From positions 72,501-136,500 of the forward strand of contig JARHVA010005485.1 of assembly GCA_037957365.1 (NCBI GenBank): DNA of 64,000 bases, read 5' to 3'. Below are positions 45,642 to 61,639 of this stretch, one piece after another. The position numbers and the translations under genes were made by a program. The notes under the pieces were generated by a model. The model was given only the letters and a program-made list of their open reading frames with translations. It was not told where the DNA came from and did no database searches. This stretch comes from Torreya grandis. Lineage: Eukaryota; Streptophyta; Pinopsida; Cupressales; Taxaceae. How positions within the stretch are numbered: the stretch's first letter is position 1; each line of letters opens with the position of its first letter.

Positions 45642-45646
45642 AAGGC
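45642..45646. repeat. Target site duplication AAGGC of TE-D (left)
   Basis: AAGGC is repeated at 51024-51028 directly after TE-D. Confidence 0.85.
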
Positions 45647-45754
45647 TGTGAAGTCCCTTACTTAGGGGCTCCTTTTTCTTGTCAAAAGCTCTGATACCAC
45701 TGTGATGTCCCTTACTTAGGGGCTCCTTTTTCTCATCAAAAGCTCTGATACCAC
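45647..45754 (-). repeat. Two tandem 54-bp leader/PBS units
   Basis: 45647-45700 and 45701-45754 are near-identical: TGTGA(A/T)GTCCCTTACTTAGG ... AAAAGCTCTGATACCAC. Each ends in the complement of the initiator-tRNA-Met PBS. The same unit lies upstream of LTR-2 (48480-48534) and LTR-3 (49741-49801). Confidence 0.85.
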
Positions 45755-46954
45755 TGTGATATCCCCTTCAAATAGGGAATATAAAAACACAAACAGTTCT
45801 GAACAAAGCTACAATCTTGCAGCATAGATTCAAATAAACAATAACCACAATAAATCTCTTAACTGCCAAATCACAAATCTTATTATATGTCCAGATGATT
45901 ACAATAGATTCCCTCTATCATGCATATATAGGCAAATTTAAATATAGTCTTAAAACCCTGATCTTCTACAAATCTGGAAATGAAAGCTGATTTCTAGGCA
46001 TCTTGGCCTGCTGTGACGAACACACAGTCACCGGCGTTAGTCGATATACTACCGACATTAGTCTCTATCAGCCCTTTCCTGCTGACATCAGTCTTCAGTC
46101 AACCGATGTTGGTCACTAGGGATCTCTACCTGTCGAGGTCAGTATCTGCATGGATCTGTATGAACCTGTATGGACTTCGTAAGGCCACCAACTAAGCACA
46201 ACTTATCTTTTTTCAATCCCTGATCTGAGAATATATGGCTCTAATACAGAAGATCTCTATCTATATAATTTATTGAATCAAAAGCTAAATAAATAAATAC
46301 TTGAAATACTGTGATAACTTTTGTGTGAAGTTATCTCTCAAATCTGTAAACCTCTGTGATAACTTCTGTATGAAGCTATCTCTCAATTTGGCAATAAATC
46401 AGCTGATATCTCATAGCCTCTGAATCACACACAATGAAGAGTTGACGTTCTCCACTGCAATGGAATCTTGGAACCCTTGGCTCAGTCTTCACAGAAGAAT
46501 TTTTCAATATCAAAAATCAAAAATCAATCATAAATCAACAATGGCCTCCATGAGTAACCCTTATACCCTCAAAAAGAAGTGCTTGCCCTAATTAGGGTTT
46601 CTAATTAAAAATAGGATAAATAATTAATATTTGATTAAATCAATCAAATATTAATATCTCCCTTAATATATGTCGGATCCTCGAACTGACTAAAGCTAGT
46701 GAATCAGGGAGTGATTCTGCACATGACCATACCAAAATAAGGGTGCTCTACTGCATGTCAAATATCCTTAAATAATAGGAGCTCAGGCCAAATGTGTCTG
46801 AAATAACTTGAATGAAATCCAACTATAGGAATTCTACAAATTGAAGCCAAGCCAATCTCCATCATGACCCTCTATCCATCCTATTAGCCTACGAAGGTCG
46901 CATAATAGGGTAATCATCAAGTCTGTCAATGTCCACGAAAAAGGGGACATGACA
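45755..46954 (-). repeat. TE-D LTR-1 (3' LTR)
   Basis: 1200 bp, TGTGATATCCCC...GGGGACATGACA. The palindrome cluster at 46029-46140 has lost most CG dinucleotides to TG or CA. Confidence 0.85.
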
Positions 46955-46966
46955 ATCCACCCCTCC
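46955..46966 (-). other. TE-D polypurine tract
   Basis: Minus strand GGAGGGGTGGAT directly before the LTR end TGTCATGTCCCC. Confidence 0.75.
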
Positions 46967-47297
46967 AAAAATTGCTTGTCCCCAATCAATCTCAGAACAA
47001 TGAACCACTTGATCCACTTGGATCCCAAATGTAGTTATGCTCTGCACTGCTGTAAATCAATGCAAGTTCCTACAATATCATCAAAATTAGATCAAAGAGG
47101 AACCCATAATCAAACTGGAGAATGAAACTCAACCAAACTCTAAAAGCACAACTGCCATGGTCAAGAACACATGAGAAATAAACTCTCAGAGCATCATAAC
47201 CCAACTAAAATGGGCAACTCAAACTATCAATTCCATCTACAAAAGATGGTGCCAATCCATCCCATAACTGATCCCTCTGTAAAGGTGGCATGATCAA
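46967..47297 (-). other. TE-D internal non-coding part
   Basis: Between the last open frame and the polypurine tract. Nothing recognised. Confidence 0.5.
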
Positions 47298-47745
47298 CTA
47301 TACCACACTATCATCGGTGTGAGAAGAATCAATCTGGAGACTCAACTCCACTGGTATCTCAAACTCATCAAAATCAAGTACTCCTAAATCTTGAACATGT
47401 GTGTCTGCCTCAACAACATGCTCCTCATCAGTAGCTACAGAAACATACTCATCACGAATACTCAATGTACTAACCTCTGATATACCTCCACACTCTGAAT
47501 GCAAGCATCAGACTCATCCTCACTGTCTAACACCTGAGCTAAACTCACCTTTAGACAAAGCTCATCCACAACATCCTCAACTGCTCCTACCTGTGAAGAT
47601 AATGCAGATAAATCATTACCTGAAGATGTGTTAATGTCTACCTGTACTGGATCAGCATGTCTATCAAATTCATCATTCAAGTTTCTACATGTCATAGGGA
47701 AAGTACTATGATCCTTAGGCCTATCAATTAAACTCTTTAACCACA
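47298..47745 (-). pseudogene. TE-D open frames downstream of the PDS5 fragment, unrecognised
   Basis: Two overlapping minus-strand frames (47746-47462 and 47504-47298) join by a single frameshift near 47490 into about 145 acidic codons rich in Asp, Glu, Val and Ser (for example DELCLKVSLAQVLDSEDESD and EYVSVATDEEHVVEADTHV). The first continues directly from the PDS5 fragment. I do not recognise it: it may be a diverged part of the same host gene, a second captured gene, or element sequence. Confidence 0.4.
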
Positions 47746-48384
47746 TACCGACTCTAGGTGAGACATTTTTCTCTTTTGTCTAGACATACCATAAATCTTC
47801 TGCCAAAAGTTTAGAAATTTTATCCTCCTCCTCAAACAAGATTGTGAACATGATAGAGGCATTGATGCTAATACATCACTGGAATGAAACTCATCTAAAA
47901 TATTTCAAAATATGTTAAACATCCTGTGAATGCCACCAATACAACCTACTAACATCATAATGTTTTCAAATCCATACCTTGCAAATGTTTCAAATAATCT
48001 TGCCCTTTTTGAGAAATGAGGGTCTCTAATGTCATCCAACTTTTTGAAGCTTTTTACCATGGCATGAAGTACCTCTCTCATAATCCGATCATCATAAAAA
48101 TTAAAGCTAGCTATTATCCTCATGATTTCACTAATGCAAGAGAGAGTTGCAAGTCTTACCACCTCATCATGATGTCTCAATAATCGGGGCTTCACCAATG
48201 AACCAAATGCTAGAGATAACGTTGTTTACATATCATAAGTATTTGACTGATCAACCTTGCCTAAATAAGTTTCTAACTCCTCCAAGGTTTTTAGAATGTC
48301 ATCTGCTTGCTAAAACAGATTATCTAACTTCTTCTTTGCATTGTGCATTCTTTCTTCCAAATCTTTGACACCTGTTGAAGCCAT
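47746..48384 (-). pseudogene. PDS5-like: Captured 5' coding part of a PDS5 (cohesin-associated) gene
   Basis: From ATG at 48384 on the minus strand, codons follow the N-terminus of plant PDS5. AKKKLDNLF then QADDILKTLEELETYLGKVD is the start region. SLVKPRLLRHHDEVVRLATL, SCISEIMRIIASFNFYDDRI, MREVLHAMVKSFKKLDD and FSKRARLFETFARYGFENIM are the first HEAT-like helices (family: LxHxDxDVKVxVxxCISEITRITAPDAPYDDD, MKExFxLxVxxFExL, KRxxILETVAKVRSCVVMLDLE). HRMFNIF, DEFHSSDVLASM, a frameshift, then IMFTILFEEEDKISKLLAED and KEKNVSPRVG extend it. About 210 codons with a few stops (TAG, TAA, TGA). No introns are apparent across it. It starts at its own ATG 150 bp downstream of LTR-2. PDS5 binds cohesin in the nucleus; this copy is non-functional. 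Confidence 0.85.
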
Positions 48385-48515
48385 ACTGATACCCAAACTA
48401 CCCAATAGGATGGCAAGACATTAGCTCTGATTTACCCAAACTATCCAATAGGATGGCAGGAATTTAGCTCTGATACCACTATGATGTCCCTTACTTAGGG
48501 GCTCCTTTTTCCCAA

Positions 48516-48534
48516 GCAAAAGCTCTGATACCAC
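48516..48534 (-). other. TE-D primer binding site (initiator tRNA-Met type)
   Basis: Minus strand, starting one base after LTR-2: TGGTATCAGAGCTTTTGC. The first 12 bases match the plant initiator-tRNA-Met PBS exactly. Confidence 0.9.
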
Positions 48535-49740
48535 TGTGATATCCCCTTCAAATAGGGAATATAAAAACACAAATAGTTCTGAACAAAGATACAATCTTGC
48601 AGCATAGATTCAAATAAACAATAAGCACAGTAAATCTCTTAACTGATAAATCACAAATCTTATTATACATCCAGATGATTACAATAGATGCCCTCTATCA
48701 TGCATATACAGGCAAATTTAAATATAGTCTTAAAACCTTGATCTTCTACAAATCTAGAAATGAAAGCTAATTTTTGGGCGTCTCAGCCTGCTGTGACGAA
48801 CACACAGTCACCGGCATCGGTCGATATACCGTCGATGTCGGTCTCTATCGGCCCTTTCCTACCGACATCGGTCTTCAATCGATCGATGTCGGTCACTAGG
48901 GATCTCTGCCTACCGAGGTCGGTATCTGCGTGGATCTGTACGGACTTGTATGGACTTTGTATGGCCGCCAATTAAGCACAACTTGTCTATTTTCAACCCC
49001 TGATCTAGAGAATATATGGCTCTAATATAGAAGATCTCTATCTGTATAATTTATTGAATCAAAATATAAATAAAGAAATACCTAAAATACTGTGATAACT
49101 TCTGTGTGAAGTTATCTCTCAAATCTATAAACCTTTGTAATAACTTCTATATAAAGTTATCTCTCAATTTGGCAATAAATCAGTTGATATCTCACAGCCT
49201 CTGAATCACACACAATGAAGAGTTGACATTCTCCACTGCAATGGAATCCTAAAACCCTTGGCTCAGTCTTCACAGAAGAATTCTTCAATATCAAAAATCA
49301 ATAATCAATCATAATTCAACAATGGCCTCCATGAGAAACCCTTATACTCTCAAAAAGAAGTGCTTTCCCTAATTAGGGTTTTCTTAAATTAGAATTAGGG
49401 TTTCTAATTAAAATAGGATAAATAATTAATATTTGATTAAATCAATCAAATATTAATATCTCCCTTAATATATATCAGATCCTCGAACCGACTGAAGTTG
49501 GTGAATCAGGGAGTGATTCTGCACATGACCATACCAAAATAAGGGCACTCCGTTGCATGTCAAATATCTTTAAATAATAGGAGCTCAAGCCAAATGTGTC
49601 TAAAATAACCTAAATGAAAGCCAACTATAGGAATTCTTCAAATTGAAGCCAAGCCAATCTCCATCATGACCCTCTATCCATCCTATTAGCCTACGAAGGT
49701 CGCATAATAGGCTAATCATCAAGTTTGTCAATGTCCACAA
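48535..49740 (-). repeat. TE-D LTR-2 (truncated at its right end)
   Basis: Starts TGTGATATCCCC; stops at AATGTCCACAA, lacking the last 15 or so bases. Contains the clearest palindrome cluster: ACCGGCATCGGT about 48810, GATGTCGGT 48834, ACCGACATCGGT 48861-48872, GATGTCGGT about 48885 and ACCGAGGTCGGT 48912. Confidence 0.85.
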
Positions 49741-49801
49741 AACCACTATGATGTCCCTTACTTAGGGGCTCCTTTTTCCCAAGCAAAAGCTCTGATACCA
49801 C
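49741..49801 (-). other. Remnant internal region between LTR-2 and LTR-3
   Basis: Only the 61-bp leader/PBS unit is left (ACCACTATGATGTCCC ... GCTCTGATACCAC). It matches 48474-48534 base for base apart from the junction, which indicates deletion of the rest of an internal region. Confidence 0.8.
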
Positions 49802-51023
49802 TGTGATATCCCCTTCAAATAAGGAATATAAAAACATAAACAGTTCTGAACAAAGATACAATCTTGCAGCATAGATTCAAATAAACAATAACCATAGTAA
49901 ATCTCTTAACTACCAAATCACAAATCTTTTTATACATCCAGATGATTACAATAGATGTCCCCTATCATGCATATATAGGCAAATTTAAATATAGTCTTAA
50001 AACCCTGATCTTCTACAAATCTAGAAATGAAAGCTGATTTTTGGGCGTCTCAGCCTACTGTGATGAACACACAGTCACTGGCATCGGTTGATATACTACC
50101 GACATCGGTCTCTATCGGCCCTTTCCTGTCGACATCGGTCTTCAGTCAGCCGATGTCGGTAACTAGGGATCTCTGCCTACCGAGGTCAATATCTACATGG
50201 ATCTATACGGACTTGTATAGACTTCGTACGGCCGCCAATTAAGCACAACCTGTCTATTTTCAACCCCTGATCTGAGAATATATGGCTCTAATACAAAAGA
50301 TATCTATCTATATAATTTATTAAATCAAAAGCTAAATAAAGAAATACCTAAAATACTATGATAACTTTTGTGTGAAGTTATCTCTCAAATCTGTAAACCT
50401 CTGTGATAACTTCTGTATGAAGCTATCTCTCAATTTGGTAATAAATTAGCTGATATCTCACAGCCTCTGAATCTTACACAATGAAGAGTTGATGTTCTCC
50501 ATTGCAATGGAATCTTAAAACCCTTGGCTTAGTCTTCACAGAAGAATTCTTCAATATCAAAAATCAATAATCAATCATAATTCAACAATGGCCTCCATGA
50601 GAAACCCTTATACCCTCAAAAATAAGTGCTTGCCCTAATTAGGGTTTTCTTAAATTAGAATTAGGGTTTCTAATTAAAAATAGGCTAAATAATTAATATT
50701 TGATTAAATCAATCAAATATTAATATCTCCCTTAATATATATCGGATCCTCGAACCAACTGAAGCTAGTGAATCAGGGAGTGATTTTGCACATGACCATA
50801 CCAAAATAAGGGCACTCCGCTGCATGTCAAATATCCTTAAATAATAGGAGCTCAGGCCAAATGTGTCTAAAATAACCTGAATGAAAGCCAACTATAGGAA
50901 TTCTTCAAATCGAAGCCAAGCCAATCTCCATCATGACCCTCTATCCATCCTATTAGCCTATGAAGGTCGCATAATAGGCTAATCATCAAGTCTGTCAATG
51001 TCCACGAAAAATGGGACATGACA
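49802..51023 (-). repeat. TE-D LTR-3 (outer 5' LTR)
   Basis: 1222 bp, TGTGATATCCCC...GGGACATGACA. Palindrome cluster at about 50076-50190 with ACCGACATCGGT at 50098-50109. Adjacent to target duplication AAGGC. Confidence 0.85.
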
Positions 51024-51061
51024 AAGGCTGAGTGTAAGTCTTCTACAACTAAGAACCAATA

Positions 51062-51066
51062 GGTTG
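51062..51066. repeat. Target site duplication GGTTG of TE-E (right)
   Basis: Exact repeat of 12961-12965. Confidence 0.85.
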
Positions 51067-51112
51067 AAAGAGATTGAAATGATGATTTTATTGGGCAAAT
51101 TTATGTATTTTC

Positions 51113-51115
<3 letters not shown>

Positions 51116-51183
<68 letters not shown>
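51116..51183. repeat. (TA)34 microsatellite
   Basis: 68 bp of pure TA, 50 bp outside TE-E. Confidence 0.97.
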
Positions 51184-58219
<7,036 letters not shown>

Positions 58220-61200
58220 TAAATAATGGGGTTCAAAATTCATTGTAAAAGACCAATCAAAGAGATAACAAATGAGGAAATTGAAGAGAGAAGAGAAAAA
58301 AAATAAAAAGACAAGTAGATAGGGGAACATCCATAAGGGATTTTAGGCAAGGTGAAGCTTCTTCTTTTACACCATGTAATATTTCTAGTGAAAATAAAAT
58401 GCCTAATTCTATAGAATCTAGTTTACATATGTCTTCAAATGAGATAAGAGAACCAAGGTAATCTTTGTTGTAAGATGAAATTTAAAATGTAGAGCATGTA
58501 AATTATGAATTTTTAATGAATGATGAAACATATGGAAAAACATAATATAATGAAACATCCATTCATAATGAGATTTTTTACTATGATTATAATCAACATC
58601 AAATAATGACCCTAAATCATGTGTCTCCTAATGAAGAGGAATTTAATTCACCTATAGGGTCTAATTTAGATAGTCAACCCTCTAATGTCCCTATTATGGT
58701 TGAAGTGTTAACACCACCTAATTTAATATAAAATATAGATGTTGCACCCAAACCTCCAAGGATAATAAGATGAACACCAAAGTATATGGTTGAAATAGAT
58801 GTAAAAATAATAGAATGTATAAAAAGTAAAATGTCAAAAATAATAGTTCAGCATCATGCTCAACATGTATAGAACCATGTATCTAAGAATAAAATCCATA
58901 CAAAATGATGTCAACTATTTGTTCAATTAATGAAAATGCAAAAAATGCACCTTGTGATACATAATTTGGGGTTAAGAACATTAAACATGGAGGGAAAAAA
59001 TAGTACAATAGTAAAGAATCTATTTAATGCATTTAAGGCAATAGGCAATAAACTCATAATAAAGATAGTAATGTGGCAAGATGAGTAATAATGGAATCTA
59101 TAGTAAGTCAACATCTAAATATTGAATTCTTAGTGAAAAAATTAAATCCTTTAATTTAAATAGAAAAACTCTAATAAATGAAAAAAAAGAAGAAAAATAC
59201 TTGATGACCCTTCACTTATAGATTATTGGGTGTTTCGTGGTAGACTCCCACAAAAAGATAAGGTATTGGTTGAAGGAATAAAATAATTTATTGAAATTTT
59301 TTGTCACGATAACACAAGGGTTTCATCTAATGTAAAAGATATTTTTAAAATAAGAAGACTCAAAAAATTGTGAGCCACATGCAAAACAAAATTGAGACAT
59401 GACACAAACATAATTTTATAAAAATTTTATTGAAAAATTTAATGGCCAATTGATAATTAGCCAAAGGTTATTTAAGATGTGCAAGATTTTCTATGTTAAA
59501 ATCAACCAAACATGCACCACATGTTGTTGTATGGTACTTGTTGAATTTTCTATTCATTTTGATGTTTTTCATCATATACATTGTACTTTACATACTAATG
59601 ATATTTTTTAGGAATGTATGGTGTCTTCCCCACCTAAAACATCAAGAGAATTAGTCCAAGGTATTTTTTTCAAAGACCTAAGGGATAGTTTTTTTTCCCC
59701 AGATAATGTTTAGATATAACATGTAACAGTTGTGGTGATTTGTCAAATGTGATGAGTTATTTACATGAAGATATTTCACATGAATTTGTAAAGCAACTAG
59801 TTGATTATAAGAAGTACAAATCTATGAAGTATGTGTTAAAATATGGAAAAGAGTCATCAAAATGTGAAATGGTTATGACCAAAGTTTCTATATGTGATTT
59901 CATGTTTGAATTCAAAAACAACATTATCTACCAATATGCAAGACACACACACAAATCAAAATGGTTAGATAATCAATTAAAAGCATGCAAGGGAAACTTC
60001 CCAATTGACACCATTATTTTGGTTGTGGATTTTATTAAGAACTACACATTATAACCACATAATAAGGTTCAATCCCAATATTATAATTCAATTCAAGTTG
60101 GAAGTTTTGTTCATATTACGTTTAGATATGCACTTGCTAACACATATGATAATAGAAAGATTTTGAGATAGTACCATTTTTATATGAGAGATGATAGACT
60201 GCATTCTTCAAAATTTGTCTAGGTTTGTTTTGAGATATTTTATATTAAAATGAATGTAAGATAAATCATGTTTTATACCCGCTAAATTTGGTCAAAAAAT
60301 TATATAGGGTAGTTTAAGAATTCTTGAATGTTTTACTAGTTAAGCATAATGCATAAGTAGAATGGAATTCTACATTTTTGGAGCTTCCTTGAGGCTGGGC
60401 ATGGAAAAGGGAAACATTATGGTGCTGGCGCATGTGTAAAAAGAGCCCTTAAAAGAGAGCATGAAAAGACCAAGGATGGTGCTAATTTAATCGATGAAGT
60501 AAGTATTATGACTTGGAGTAATGATTTTTTTTATCATGGATCAGATAAACATTCTCATGTATGAATATTCTTTTGGTTAATAGAGGAACAACATAAGGCA
60601 ATGTATGAAGATTGCATTATAATACCCAGATTGAGTGTTTTCCACTCCATTCAAAGTTCAAGTTCATGTACTATTTATAATAAAGATATGGAATGTTTTT
60701 GTTCATCATATATGTAATTTAATTATAATGACTTTGAGTCAAAAGAATGGGTTGACGAGTGGTATTATAAACCCATACCACCTGTAGAGAGTAGCCATTA
60801 ATTCCAATAATTGATAGATCATGAAATGACATTATTAGTTGACTTTGACCACATCTCATATCTTGTGAAATTAGGTATAATTTATTCTTTAATTAAATAT
60901 AAAACATTATATAGTGGTGATATTTTTATTTTTTCCTAGATGTAATTACAATTTGATTATAATTTAAATGAAGTGCATGTTTTTTCAATCATTTCACCTA
61001 AAAATAATGATGAGGGAATAGATTACTACTTGTGTCATTGTGTAGAGGTCAAAAAAAATTAACCACAAATGTTATGGATGGATAATAACTAATTTATCCC
61101 ACTAGATCCATAGTGGTTACTGGAACTTGGCTTTGTAGGTACTATCATAAAAAAATAAAATAATTATTATTTGAAGACTTTGAAACACATAAGATGGTGA

Positions 61201-61450
61201 TTCATTATTTAAACCCTTTTATTCTTAAAAATATTCAAATGGTCAAATATCATATAAATCCTCATAATAGAACTTTTTGGAAAGTGTGTGAATTGACCAT
61301 GAAGCGATTCTTAAAACACTTTCAAACAAAGTTGATCCTAAAGGTACATTAGATTGAATTAGTAAGTTTATCTAGTGTTTCAAATTAATATACTAAAGTT
61401 ATTTGATTTAATATATTTTAATTTTCAACTATTTTATGATTATGTGTTTA
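58220..61450 (+). pseudogene. Relic of an uncharacterised DDE-like protein family with a GHGKG motif
   Basis: Scattered in-order blocks on the plus strand resemble a multicopy, unannotated plant/animal protein family I recall. They are: LRTLNMEGKNSTIVKNLF (about 58970), SLIDYWVFRGRLPQKDKVLV (59210-59270), CHDNTRVSSNVKDIFKIRR (59310), FEKFNGQLIISQ-like and FYVKINQTCTTCCC (59440-59530), ITCNSCGDLSNVMSYLHEDI (59720-59775), the open frame 59740-60054 with PIDTIILVVDFIKNYTL, QSQYYNSIQVGSFVHITFRY, YHFYMRDDRLHSSKFV, QFKNS-type then HFWSFLEA, and GHGKGKHYGAGACVKRAL at 60397-60450. Three acidic positions (VVDF, WSDG-type now lost, GHGKGxxD now Tyr) suggest a DDE nuclease, but that assignment is inference. 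Stops are everywhere; it is dead. Confidence 0.5.
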
Positions 61451-61639
61451 TTTATGTTTAAATTTTTTACTAATAATTTAAATGTAGGTTAGTGGTACTA
61501 TATGAGCTTCCACATTCATGTGGTTGGTGTCATGAGTAGATAAGATTATCTTATTGAAACAAAGAGATGCCAAAATAATTTATATTAATTTCGTCTACCT
61601 TAAGAAAATCCTTTTTCACCTTCTCTTTATTCATCCTTT

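Larger units (their letters stand above)
45647..51023 (-). mobile_element. TE-D: three-LTR non-autonomous retrotransposon carrying a PDS5 gene fragment
   Basis: One target duplication (AAGGC) encloses, left to right: two 54-bp leader/PBS units, LTR-1 (45755-46954), an internal region of 1.58 kb, LTR-2 (48535-49740, 3' end truncated), a 61-bp leader/PBS piece, and LTR-3 (49802-51023). LTRs start TGTGATATCCCC and the complete ones end GGGACATGACA. PBS and polypurine tract place it on the minus strand. There is no pol; the internal region carries a fragment of the cohesin-associated gene PDS5. A single target duplication shows that the whole array either inserted as one unit or was rearranged by unequal recombination after insertion. 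Confidence 0.85.
12966..51061 (+). mobile_element. TE-E: old Ty3/gypsy retrotransposon, hosting TE-F and TE-D
   Basis: LTRs at 12966-16579 and 41157-51061 (the latter split by TE-D) start TGTTAG and end in GAACCAACA and GAACCAATA, the second with a C-to-T change in the terminal CA. Target duplication GGTTG. Without its two guests the element is about 15.2 kb. Between the LTRs, on the plus strand: degenerate tRNA-Asp-type PBS, gag (split by TE-F at 18438-35899), protease, an RNase H-like domain placed before RT, RT, weak RNase H, integrase. Every domain has stops and frameshifts and the LTRs differ heavily, so this is the older host element. Domain order PR, RNase H-like, RT, RH, INT matches a plant Ty3/gypsy lineage I recall from many genomes; I do not name it firmly. 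Confidence 0.85.
41157..51061 (+). repeat. TE-E 3' LTR, split by TE-D
   Basis: Left part 41157-45646, right part 51029-51061, with TE-D and its target duplication between them. The total without TE-D is about 4.52 kb. It aligns with the 5' LTR from start to end apart from an extra 41222-42162. By eye the LTRs differ by well over 10 percent with many indels. Confidence 0.85.

Noticed and set aside
45755..51023. TE-D as three separate insertions
   Set aside because: Only one pair of AAGGC duplications surrounds the array and no internal junction has its own duplication.
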